DNA of 24,807 bases from Chara braunii (GCA_003427395.1 BFEA01000651.1:671357-696163); one strand, 5' to 3'. Numbered from the stretch's first letter, positions 8,173 through 17,306 are shown. Numbers and translations: made by a program. The notes: generated by a model from the letters alone, not told the origin.

Positions 8173-9018
8173 ACCACCAGTACCTCCGAGCCTGTTTCTG
8201 CACCCTGATTTTCACTGCGCTCCGAGTTTTGCCGAGCCTGGGTCCCACTCCATTTCTTTATGGTACTCTCACGGGAAGAACAAAAAAAAAAAAAAAGAAG
8301 AAGAAAAGTTACGGCCATGAAAACTCACAAAACAAGAAAAAGAAACAAAGCTCTGGACGTGATTGCAGCTGTATACATTCTCGGAAGTGTTAGTGTGAGT
8401 GTGCCCTCAGTGAGGGCATCTCAGCCCTGTCGCCAGGTTGTCAGATTCCAGAAACTCAAAAAAAAAAAAAAAGACAGGAACACGGATTCGGTCGTGAAAA
8501 TGGCAAGATACATTCCCGTAAGTGCCAGTGTGATCAGGGTTACAATCCTCTGAGGGAACACAACTCGAGCAGATCACGGATTCAGATTGTCAGATTCCAG
8601 AAAAAGAAAACAAGAAAAAAAAAACGAAAACACGGATTCGGCCTTGAAAACGGCTGGATACATCAGGGTGACAATCATTTGAGGAAACACAGCTAGAGCA
8701 GATCACGGATTCCGCCCTGCCTCGTTGGCAGGGGGCACATAACAAACAAAAGAGAAATAAAAAAAGGAAAACAACGAGTTCAGAATGTGACCGTCTTCGT
8801 TGTAAGATGCATTCAAGACTGTGAGCACGGCCTCCTAGACTACCCTGCCCGACATCACTGCAGTACGAATACCTTTTTTTTTTTCATTTTTCTTTCGTGC
8901 ACGGGCAAAGGAAAATTACGATTTTTGGGACATCGCCGACCCTGTGTCCGAACCCCGAAAACTTCGGGTACTGGCCAGGACAACGTAATTTCCCAACACT
9001 GGCGGAGGTACTGGTGGT
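8173..9018. mobile_element. Non-autonomous DNA transposon, 16-bp TIRs, TTAA target
   Basis: The ends are perfect inverted repeats: ACCACCAGTACCTCCG (8173-8188) and CGGAGGTACTGGTGGT (9003-9018). The flanks are TTAA (8169-8172) and TTGA (9019-9022), read as a TTAA target duplication with one A-to-G change. Copy 1 of the host repeat reads GAG-TTAA-AAGAGAGATGG with no insertion, which is the exact empty site. Because TTAA is palindromic, a 2-bp TA duplication with a longer TIR cannot be excluded. TTAA duplications are typical of piggyBac, but the TIR does not start with the usual CCC. No transposase is encoded. The interior holds A-rich runs and a duplicated block (TTGTCAGATTCCAGAAA, ACACGGATTCGG, GAGCAGATCACGGATTC) at about 8437-8577 and 8587-8710. 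Confidence 0.88.
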
Positions 9019-9048
9019 TTGAAAGAGAGATGGCCGGCCTGCGCCAAG

Positions 9049-9516
9049 ATGAAGAAGAATGAGAAGGGGCAGCTACTGTTAGCCGATGTAGAGATTTTTA
9101 GATCTAGAGTAGGGGCTCTTATCGATAGTGGGGGCACTAGAAGTTACATCAGTCGTAAGGCGCTGAAGAAGTTGAGGCTAGGTCTCAAAGTCCAAAAGTT
9201 GGAAGAACCTGTAGTCAGTATCCTCACAGATAACCGCACCATGCCGATCGAGGAGTACGCCAAGGGAGTTCAAGCGTATTTTCGCCGAGAAGGAGAGGGA
9301 AAGGTGGAGAAGGTTGTCCGTTACCCGACTCTACTTGTAGAAGATAACCTCCCTTTCGACATTGTACTTGGTATGGATTGGGGAGAGGCGGCCAGAGCCA
9401 CCGTGCACCTCCGAGAATACGGGTGCAGGCTCCCTAGTCCCTCAAGGGGGATTAAGAAAACCAATCTGTTTTATGTGTCAAGAATCGACAACTCCCTGGT
9501 AGTGCTCCTGAGTTGA
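9049..9516 (+). pseudogene. Retroviral-type aspartic protease fragment, copy 2 (active-site variant)
   Basis: This is the paralogue of 5885-6460 in an unbroken frame from ATG 9049 to TGA 9514-9516, 155 codons. The active-site motif reads DSGG in place of the DSGA or DSGT of retropepsins (GCC to GGC by comparison with copy 1). The second signature FDIVLGMDW is intact near 9355-9381. The frame is open upstream to the transposon junction. It is not joined to gag or RT sequence. The Gly substitution would alter the fireman's-grip position, so I treat it as inactive, though the catalytic Asp itself remains. Confidence 0.82.
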
Positions 9517-10002
9517 CCGGAAGAAGGGGTCTGCCGGCACGTGAAATCAACTCTTAAGTTCCACCCTCCGTTTGTCACCCACGGGAGAGCCATTTCCCAG
9601 CTCCTGCAACCTGCAAAATCCACCACTGGGTCAGATATAAAACAAGGTGTGAGCTGGACCACCCAGTAAAATGCAGAAAGAAAGAGAAAATCGTTTTATT
9701 CATGCCAGTCAGATCGTGTAAGTGTTCTTCGCTGGGTCCTTTCCCAGAGCAACCTCCCTCATGCCAGTCAGATCGTGTCAGTGTTCTTCGCTGGGTCTTG
9801 CGACCAACGGGGTGTCGTCGGTGCTGCTCCCGTCAGCCCCAAGGGATTTTGCTAGAGCTCTCCAAGTCCGAAGTAGCGTCATGGGCCCATTGAGGTCCGA
9901 TTCTCGATCCGAGTCCAGGGTCTGAATCTAAGGCCTGTTCGGTTGTAGGAAGAGATGACGCCTTGACTCACTCGGTTGGGCATCTGACCCTGTCCTTAGT
10001 CT

Positions 10003-10430
10003 CGGTCTGGTCTGGTCTGGTTTGGTTTGGTTTGGTCTGGTCTGGTCTAGTCTGGTCTGGTCTGGTCTGGTCTGGTCTGGTCTGGTCTGGTCTGGTCTGG
10101 TCTGGTCCTGTCCGATCTGGTCCTGATCTGGTCTGGTCTGGTCCAGTCTGATCTGGCCTGGTCCGGATCAGGTTTGGACTGGTCCGGTCTGGTTTGTTCC
10201 GGTCTGAACTAGTCTGGTCTGGTCTGGTCTGTTCCGGTCTGGACTGGTCCGGTCTGGTCTGTTCCGGTCTGATCTAGTCTGGTTTGGTCTGGTCTGGTCT
10301 TGGTTGTTTTGAGTCCAGTCTGGTCCGATCTGGTCTGGGTTGTTCTGGGCCCGGTCTCGTTTGGTCTGGTCTGGTCTAGTCTGGTCTGGTCTGGTCTGGT
10401 CTAGTCTGGTCTGGTCTGGTCTGGTCTGGT
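10003..10430. repeat. CTGGT pentanucleotide array, expanded version
   Basis: About 428 bp of near-continuous CTGGT units, with purest runs at 10040-10108 and 10370-10430, separated by degenerate units. The first 166 bp align with the copy 1 array; the rest is additional. The 5-bp period is not a multiple of 3, so every plus frame cycles through one pentapeptide (VWSGL) and every minus frame through TRPDQ. This explains the long open frames on both strands. Confidence 0.95.
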
Positions 10431-11219
10431 GAATGCGCGCGACCAAGTTTGTCCGCGCCCCCACCAGTGAGCCTGGTTGGCCCGATCAGCCGATGAGGCA
10501 CACCTCTTTCTGCTGGTGCGCGAGGTTTGTCGTTCCTTCCTAGCCTATTTCCCTTAGCTGTGATTTCGCAGGATGATGGATAGGAACAATGGAAATCTCG
10601 TTAATCCGTTCATGCGCGTCACTGAGTCAATGACAAGGCATCGACTGCCTTAGGAGAGTCATAGTTAACCCCGTTGTTCACCCGCGCTCAGTTGAGTCTC
10701 TTCACTTTAACATTCGGAGCACTCGACAAAAATCACATTGCGTCAGCACCCGTTGAACCATCCCAAGTTAATCCATTCATGCACATCACTTGTGATTTCG
10801 CAGGGTGGTAGATAGGGACAGTAAGAATCTTGTTATCCCATTCATGCGTGTTGCTAATTAGATGAGAAGGCATCGACTTCTTTTCCCGTCGATTCTTCCA
10901 AGCCCGTTTCCCTCGGCTGTGGTTTCGCACGGTGGTAAGTAGGGACTGTAGGAACCTTGTTAACCCATTCATGCGCCTCACTAATTGGGTGATGAGGCAT
11001 CAACCTCTTTCCCGCCGATCCTCCCCTGCCCATTTCGGTAGATAGGGGGCAGTGGGAATCTCGTTAACCCATCAATCCGCGTCGCTAATTAGATGACGGG
11101 CCAATGTTTCGGACGCTATCCCGCACTCGCTTGAATCTCTTCACTTTGACAATCAGATCACTGGCATAAATCACATTGCATCCGTCGGAACCATCTCAAT
11201 GCTTTGTTTTAGTTAGACA

Positions 11220-11550
11220 AACGGATTCCCCTCGTCTGCGCCATAGAGTCTCGCTCTCTCGCTCTTGCGCGCAGCAGTTTTCTTCTTCTCGTGCAGGCTG
11301 GTTCGCCTTCGCGCACAGCTCATTCACAGCGGACCTCATGTTCCCGCGCGCAGTTCTCTCCTTCCCTGCACTACCTGGCTCGCCTTCGCACCTCCTTCCC
11401 CTCGAGCGCAGCTCATCCGCTCTTCGTGCAGCAGATCTCACCCCGCGGGCAACCGTTCCCCATGCAACTCTGCTGCAGCTCTTCCCCGTGTGCAGCTCGA
11501 TTCCCGCGCTCAACTCGTTCCCCGTGCTCAGCTCGTTTCTTTGGGTGTAG
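11220..11550. repeat. Pyrimidine-rich degenerate repeat around GCGCAGCTCGTTC
   Basis: Irregular 15-20 bp units of the type CGCGCAGCTCATTC, GTGCAGCAGATCTC and CTCAACTCGTTCCCC recur. All plus-strand frames stay open for long stretches because the sequence is C/T-rich. No domain can be recognised, and the overlapping frames cannot all be real. Confidence 0.6.
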
Positions 11551-11829
11551 TTTCGCAGGATGGTAGAAAGGGACAGTGGGGATCTCGTTGATCCACTCGA
11601 GCACGCCACTAATTGGATGATGGGGCGTTGTCCCCTCCGATTCTCCCAAGCTTGTTCCCTTGGCTATGGTTTCGCCGGGTGGTAGATAGCAACTGCAGGA
11701 ATCTTGTTAATCCGTTCATGTCCGTCACTAATTGGAAGACGACATTGGTCTACTTTCCCCGCCGTTTTTCCGCGCATGGTTGAATCTGTCCACTTCGACA
11801 TTCAGAGAGCAGGGCTGAAAACTCTTTGC

Positions 11830-12310
11830 GTCAATGTTCGTCGCTCATCGGGTAGCCTTGTCTCTCTCACCCCATGCTCTGCCTCACGGAACCCCCTCCG
11901 CGTTGTCAACCGCCGCATCCCTTTCCTCTTACAGCTGCGCACATCACCCATCGCCTCGATCGCATCCCCAGTCTGCCTTGATCCGTTCGACGCTCATCCA
12001 AGTGGAACTTGCGAGCAGCGCCTCAGCCGCGCCGTGATAGCTGCCTCCTCATCGCCGCTATCCTCTCTCTATCACTCCGTCTCTCGATCGATCGATCCTG
12101 CAGAGATCTGCACTCCTCTATCTCGTGTGCGCGCTCGTGCGCAGACCTGTGCTCTTCCATCTCGGACGCAACTCGTTTCCATCCGCACGCCGCTAAGATC
12201 AGTTCGCTCAACGCTTCCCGCCCGTGTGCAGCTTCGTATCTGCGCGCAGCAGTTCTGCGCACTCACTCCGTACCTCGCAAGTCATTCCACAGAGTCGAAC
12301 TAGAGTCAAG
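11830..12310. repeat. Second pyrimidine-rich degenerate repeat block
   Basis: Similar in style and vocabulary to 11220-11550 (GCGCGCAGCAGTTCT, GTGCAGCTTCG, GACGCAACTCGTTTCC), including a GATCGATCGATC run near 12087. Open frames up to 199 codons occur but have low-complexity Ser/Arg/Leu composition with no domain. Confidence 0.55.
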
Positions 12311-12559
12311 CTCAACAAGGCTTCTTTCCTCGCCGATTCATCCAAGTCCTTTCCTTTAGCTGTTGATTCGCAAGATGGTAGATAGAAGCTGTGGGAATTC
12401 TCGTTAATCCAAACATGGGTGTCACTAATTAGACAACGAGGCATTGGCTGCCTTAGGAGAGTCATCGTTACTCCCGTCGTTTACTTGCGCTCAGTTGTAT
12501 CTCTTCACTTTAGCACTTAGAGCACTAGGCATGAATCTCATCGCGTCAGCATCTGTTGG

Positions 12560-14040
12560 GAGGGACCACCCTCTCTCTCTTACACCTCTTCGTGAGTGGG
12601 TATGGCCAACTGTCTGATGCAAAGGGTGTGATCTTCACTGACTCGTTGGGCGTGCAAACCCTCGTGACTTTTGGTTCGCTCATTCGGATAACCCCAATTA
12701 GTGTTCGTATCGCCCGATCAGTCTCGGCTCAGCAGTAACACGAGTCCTCCAAGCTTCGAGCTTGGGCAAAGTCAAAAGGCTGGTATCCCCTTCGCGAGGT
12801 AGTCCAATGGTGATCCAAACTCCAGCCATGACTCAATCTCCAACCCCGATCCAATCTCTTGCGCTCCTCTTAGATGATTCGTATGCATGTCGATCTCACT
12901 CAATGCCCTCTCGTCTGCGAGAGGAAGCGTCCTAGATAGGCCCCTTCATGCGCACAGGGATCGTACCCCTTTGAAACGCAATGTACCTGTTCGCAGGCAC
13001 TCACGCGCATCACTCTCCCCTCTTGGGGACTGGTCCATCTCGAGACTCACACACTCCCGTGCGCTGGTGCGTGCTCGTGCCCCCCGGTCCTCCTTCCTCC
13101 ACACTCCCTTGGGAAAAAAAGTACCGGTTCGTACGCATGGCCTTCGTGGGCTAGCCCACTGCGGGCTAGCCAGTGCGCCCATTCCCATTGTGCGCCTGTC
13201 TCGTGTGCAAGTGAGAAGCCCCCTAAGAACGGGCCCAACTCAACTTAAGTACTTTGCTGGGCCCAACGGTAACAACAGCAACAACTTCCGGTGCCTCCAG
13301 CCCACCGGTACCATCAAGGGTCGGGCGCGCTGTTGAGAAACGTACAGCGCCCCGGTACCGAGCCTCCTCCTAAACCTAGGCCCGGGCCTATTTGGGCCCC
13401 CAAAAGGTTTTCTTGCGAAGAGGGCCTTTTTGTCGGGTACTGGGCCTTTTGCAGTGCCCTGGTACCAGGGCTCTTTCCGAGCCTAAGCCCGAGCCTGTTC
13501 GGGCTCTAGTGGTCCCCACGCGGAAAGTATCAAGGCCTCACCAATTTCCGCGGGCTCGATCTTGGAAATAAACTCACCGCCTGAGAGCCCTTTTCCCAGC
13601 TTTAGGCTTTGTGGCCCCGTTTTGGTTCCAACCACGACTTGGATGCCAAGGCCTCAAGTGCGCCCCCGTAACGTTCTCTCTCTTTCCTGATCCCACAGTG
13701 AGCCTTGAATGTCATCGCCCTTTAGCCTGCCTGAAGTCTCGTCTTAAGAGCCCCGTGTTATCTTTTGTCAAGCACATCGTCCTGCCCCCGAGCGGTTTTG
13801 GTCACCTCGCCCTTGTCCTTTATCCGAAACCTTCAACATTTCCTCTGTTGTCGTCGATTTTAACGTCTTGTCAGCGGTGGCCCTCATGGTGCCCATAAAA
13901 GAAAGCTCACTTGGAGTTTGCGGGCCCTCTTCTCCTGACGTCTTGGCCTTAGCACTCACAGCGTGGATCGGGTATTACAGCTCTTTGACGTTGGCCGCAA
14001 TTGCGTCAGGAAAAATAGCTAGATCTGGCTCTCACTAGGT
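12560..14040. other. Unassigned region with GC-rich hairpins, no gene recognised
   Basis: Two perfect hairpins stand out: CCAAGCT-TCG-AGCTTGG (12749-12765) and GGCTAGCCC-ACTGC-GGGCTAGCC (13149-13171). Around 13330-13520 the words GGTACC, GAGCCT and GGGCC recur. Short frames on both strands have no recognised domain. This stretch should contain the 5' part of the Gypsy element (gag, protease) if the element were complete, but no such sequence was recognised. Confidence 0.45.
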
Positions 14041-14074
14041 GTCATCATCAAGGAAGTAAAGGGAGGCGTAAGGC

Positions 14075-14950
14075 TTGAGCCGCCCGACACCTGCCTTCGC
14101 AAGACTCGTAAGGAAGGAGCAACTCGAAGAACAGGTCTTAGTAGCATATGTAAGGCCCGTATCGGATCAGCCAAATAAGCAAAAGGAGAACCATCCTACT
14201 ATTGCCAATTTGCGCAAGGAGTACGCAGACTTAGTTGAAGTGCCCTCAGGGGTAGTACCAAGGGCTATTTAGCTCCGCATAGAGATAGAGCCTGGCCCGT
14301 ATCGGATCAGTCTACATAATGTCTCCCAAAGAGTTAGAGGAGCTACGCAAAGTAGTTAGATGAGCTCCTAGAGAAAGGATGGATTAGACCCAGTTCATCT
14401 CCTTTTGGCGCACTTGTTCTGTTCGTCCCCAAGAAAGAGGGAGAACTGAGAATGTGTATCGATTAGAGGAGTCATAATGCAAAAACCGTCAACAATTTAG
14501 AACCATTGCCCCGTATAGACAATTTGTTGGATTGGGTGCAAGGTTCCAAGTACTTTACTAAGATACCATCAGATAGAGGTACACCTTGATGATCAGTACA
14601 AGACGACACTCCAGACTAGATATGAGCATTATGAGTTCATAGTAATGCCCATTGGACTAACCAATGCCCCAGCCACATTTCAGTGTTGTGTGAACGACTT
14701 GTTTAGACCATGGCTAGATAAATTCGTTGTAGTATATTTAGACAACGTCTTAGTTTTTAGTAAGTCCCTCCAGGAACATGAGGGCCATCTGAGGCAGATT
14801 TTGGAAAAACTGAGGGAAGCGAACGTCAAGATTAATGCAAAAAAGTGTGAGTGGGCCACTGCATAAGTCTTGTACTTGGGCCACGTGTTAGATGGAGATG
14901 GCATCAAACCAGAGGACGACAAGATATCAGCGATTAGAGACTGGCCACTC
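14075..14950 (+). pseudogene. Gypsy reverse transcriptase, multiply broken
   Basis: N-terminal linker residues (about 14075-14272) and the RT fingers are present, with [15 protein letters not shown] at about 14410-14463. In-frame stops follow in the PKELEELRK segment (TGA, TAG near 14359-14382) and right after MCID (TAG, 14464-14466). Motif A, which holds the first catalytic Asp, has been removed by a short deletion near 14563-14567: KI is followed directly by sequence matching the YHQ part, out of frame. The palm resumes at 14645 with MPIGLTNAPATFQ. Motif C reads YLDN at 14735-14746, not YLDD, so the second catalytic Asp is Asn. The thumb region (GHVLDGDGIKPED) runs to about 14950, where another frame change occurs. 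Confidence 0.9.
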
Positions 14951-14961
14951 ACACTCTGACT

Positions 14962-15540
14962 GAGTTGCCATCGTTTTTAGGATTGGCCAACTACTACAAT
15001 AAGTTTGTGGGAAACCTCTCTACTATCACTGCTCCCCTTCGCAGACTCCTTAAGAAGGAAGCGATCTGGAAGTGGGACAAAGACTGTACCTTGGCCTTAA
15101 AGAAGTTAAAGAAGGCCTTGGTAGAATATCTTGTTCTCAAGGTAGCTGATCCCTTATTAGCCTTCGTCGTCACGACAGATGCAAGCCAATATGGCATAGG
15201 CACTGTGTTACAGAAGAATGACGACGATGGCTATAAACCCGTAGAGTTCATGTCAGCCAGGCTGCCTTCAAAAAAAGTAGCAGCCTCGACGTATGAAAGA
15301 GAACTCTACGCTCTCAGGCAGGCCTTAGATCATTGGAGACATTACTTGCTTGGGAAACACTTTAAAGCCTACTCAAATCATGAAACTCTGCGATGGCTAA
15401 AGACGCAAGCCAAGATGACACCCAAGTTGACTAGGTGGGCAGGTGGGCAACAAAGATAGACCAGTTTGACTTTGAGCTCAAGCCCGTGAAAGGTAAGTAT
15501 AACGTGGTAGCTGATGCCCTAAGTAGGAGAGCATATCTGG
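14962..15540 (+). pseudogene. Gypsy RNase H, third catalytic Asp lost
   Basis: The RT-RNase H connection (PSFLGLANYYNKFVGNLST) leads into RNase H. TTDAS (Asp near 15178) and YERELYALRQALDHWRHYL are intact, holding the first Asp and the Glu. The usual (T/S)DH motif reads SNH: the codon AAT at 15376-15378 replaces the third catalytic Asp. An 8-bp tandem duplication, AGGTGGGC at 15433-15440 and 15441-15448, shifts the frame just before the linker FELKPVKGKYNVVADALSR, which continues in another frame. In an active element the domain would degrade the RNA template strand during cDNA synthesis. Confidence 0.9.
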
Positions 15541-15559
15541 ACATAGGGGTAGATCTACA

Positions 15560-16880
15560 ACAAAAAATAAAAGATGCTCAGGACCTGATCTACAACGATC
15601 TCCTACAAAAGGTGAGGGAACCCCCTGAAAATGAGCCAGATTATCGGACCACAAACAGTTACTCTTTGAAAAGGCCAATGTTCTTGATAGATTGTGCGTT
15701 CCCAATGGTGAAGAGATCCTTAGTTTGATCCTAGGGGAATGCCATGATACAGAAGGACACTTCGGATGGCAAAAAACATTAGTCAACCTATCGATGTCGT
15801 ATACATGGCCTGGCATGAAAACTGACTGTATAGAGTATGCCCGCGGTTGTAAAGTCTGCCAGCGCAGCAAGACAACGACAAAAGCACCTCCATGTCTTCT
15901 TAGACACACGTGGTTAACCAGGGGTGTTATTTTCGATGAATTTTGCACCGAATTGCACTGAAACTGTCATATTGTGCTGATTTTTTGCTTGTTTTCTTGT
16001 TTTTCTTTTTGTGTGATATATATGTGCTTTAGGGTACGTCATGTGTGCAGTTTTGACATGTTTGGATCAATAATGAAAAAGTTTGCATTTTGTTGAATTC
16101 GTTGGACGCTTCATTTTGACTCGGACAGTGACTTTGTGTTAGGGTTTCATAGTGTTTTTTTGTTTTTTTTTTTCGTTTTTTTTGGCCTGTTTCCTTTTTT
16201 GATCTTTTCACTATGGTCTCATATCGTTTGTTTTAAAATTTTTTGATGAAATTCGCACCGCAATTGCCAACGAAAACGGCGAATATTTGGGCCCCCGTTA
16301 ACCGTCTCTCTTTGCCTGCAGAGGCAAGAACCGAATTAGTCATAGAGAAGTTCTTTGATTTCTGGGTAAGTGAGCATGGCATACTGTCGATAGTTAGTAA
16401 TAGAGACACGCTGTTTACCAGCCAGAACTGGCAAGATCTCATGGTTTATGGTTCTAAGCGGTTGATGTCATCCGATCGTCATCCAGAGACAAACGGCCAG
16501 ATAAAACTGATGAATAAGATCTTGCAGGAGTTACTTAGAATGTATATTAGACCCGATCAAGTGAATTGGGACGAGATGCTTCCCAAAGTAGCTAGTGCCT
16601 ACAACAACAGCGTACACCTAGCTACTTGCAGAACGCCTAACGAGCTGCATAAGTCCTTTAGACCGCATAGGCCGTTCAAAGGACTGAACCGGGACCAGAT
16701 CCAGAGGTTACCACCCACTACAAGAGAGTTTGCTCTACAGCATGAAAAATAAGTTCAGAAGGTGATTGCAAACCTTAGAACAGCCCAGCATCGCATGATT
16801 GAACAAGCGAATAAGCGACTTAGTCTGAGTCAAGTCAAAGGAATTTGCACCAGAAGAAAACATCTCACATAAGCTCTTGC
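15560..16880 (+). pseudogene. Gypsy integrase, interrupted and missing its DDE triad
   Basis: The HHCC zinc-binding N-terminus is present at about 15735-15880 (ECHDTEGHFGWQKT, YTWPGMKTDC, CKVCQR). The first half of the catalytic core, including the first Asp, is absent at the 377-bp insertion. The core resumes near 16304 with LPAEARTELVIEKFFDFW. The second catalytic Asp is Asn (SNRD, codon AAT 16399-16401). The catalytic Glu is Lys (NGQIKLMN, codon AAA 16504-16506). The C-terminal region SAYNNSVHLATCRTPNELH follows, then a stop (TAA 16750-16752) and a small deletion before SKEFAPEENISHKLLPTYRG in a new frame. The enzyme cannot be functional. Confidence 0.9.
15920..16296. mobile_element. AT-rich 377-bp insertion in the integrase (probable MITE)
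   Basis: GTTAACC occurs at 15913-15919 and again at 16297-16303, bracketing T-rich sequence unlike the surrounding pol. The ends show imperfect inverted similarity, AGGGGTGTTATTTTCG against the complement of CGAATATTTGGGCCCCC. Near both ends a related 24-bp word recurs in direct orientation (GATGAATTTTGCACCG at 15937, GATGAAATTCGCACCG at 16243). The insertion therefore looks transposon-derived, with either a 7-bp or a TTAA/TAA target duplication. About 40-50 integrase residues are also missing here, so a deletion accompanied or preceded it. It encodes no protein. Confidence 0.6.
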
Positions 16881-17270
16881 CCACATATAGAGGGTTCTGG
16901 CCTGTCCTAGAAGTTAAGGTGGAGAGGATGGACCATCATATACGATTAGAGATTCCACCTCACCTCCGTACATATCTGGTCTTCCATGCATTGAAGTTGT
17001 TACCTTGTGTCACCAATCAAAAGTTTCTTCCGCGAAGATCAATGAATCCGCCAGATATGGATGGCACCTATGACATAGACCGAATACTAGAAGAAGATGT
17101 ATTCCGAACCGGAGGTAGAGATCATCCCCAGAAGCAGTAGTCAGGTTTGCTTACCAGGAACGTGAGGATGACAGATGGTTCACCAGGATAGAACTTCTAG
17201 AATCTGCCCCAAATGTAGTCCATGCTTATGAGAGAGCAAGAAAAGGAAAAGGTCCTGCCTTGGATTAAAG
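16840..17270 (+). pseudogene. Integrase C-terminal GPY/F module and degenerate chromodomain
   Basis: The segment continues pol: KLLPTYRGFWPVLEVK resembles the GPY/F module, followed by PPHLRTYLVFHALKLLP (the usual end of Gypsy integrases). Next come YDIDRILEEDV and, after a frameshift and stop at 17138-17140, VRFAYQEREDDRWFTRIELL and VVHAYERARKGKG. The latter pattern matches a chromodomain (YxVExIL, VKWKGY-like strand, WEP-like region, helix), though weakly. Chromodomains of this type steer integration towards chromatin marks. The stop separates it from the integrase. Confidence 0.65.
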
Positions 17271-17293
17271 GGTTCTTGGAGGACCTCGAATTT

Positions 17294-17306
17294 AGGACGG
17301 TGGGAG
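17294..17306 (+). promoter_or_regulatory. Polypurine tract candidate
   Basis: AGGACGGTGGGAG is purine-rich and directly abuts the TG that begins the 3' LTR at 17307. That is the expected place for the plus-strand primer of an LTR element. It has one C and one T, so it is decayed or imperfect. Confidence 0.6.

Larger units (their letters stand above)
7918..10168 (+). repeat. Composite repeat copy 2, carrying a nested DNA transposon
   Basis: Collinear with 5596-6948. Differences include the 846-bp TTAA-site insertion at 8173-9018, a reorganised linker at 9700-9790 in which GTTCTTCGCTGGGTC is duplicated, and a longer CTGGT array. The head, protease and post-protease regions are otherwise closely matched. 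Confidence 0.85.
10440..12500. repeat. Degenerate ~125-bp repeat units interspersed with a second repeat type
   Basis: A unit built on TTTCGCAGG-TGGTAGATAGG-ACAGT-GGAATCTCGTTAA-CCATTCATGCG-TCACTAATT-GATGA-GGCAT recurs with anchors near 10564, 10796, 10923, 11034 (truncated), 11551, 11670 and 12366. A second block, ending TCTCTTCACTTT-ACATT-GAGCACT and TCACATTGCGTCAGCA, occurs at about 10645-10750, 11125-11195 (partial), 11765-11830 (partial) and 12452-12560. The mixed order suggests a decayed higher-order array broken by later insertions or by array turnover. No gene is convincing. Confidence 0.75.

Noticed and set aside
10168-10464. Long minus-strand frame rich in TRPDQ repeats, and its plus-strand VWSGL mirror
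   Set aside because: It is an automatic consequence of a stop-free pentanucleotide array; no gene signal.
11176-12303. Plus-strand frames up to 199 codons and minus-strand frames up to 137 codons
   Set aside because: Pyrimidine-rich degenerate repeats keep several frames open at once; no domain and mutually overlapping.
13768-13959. Minus-strand 63-codon frame as a gag fragment
   Set aside because: Charged composition only; no zinc knuckle or capsid motif, and opposite orientation to the nearby Gypsy pol.
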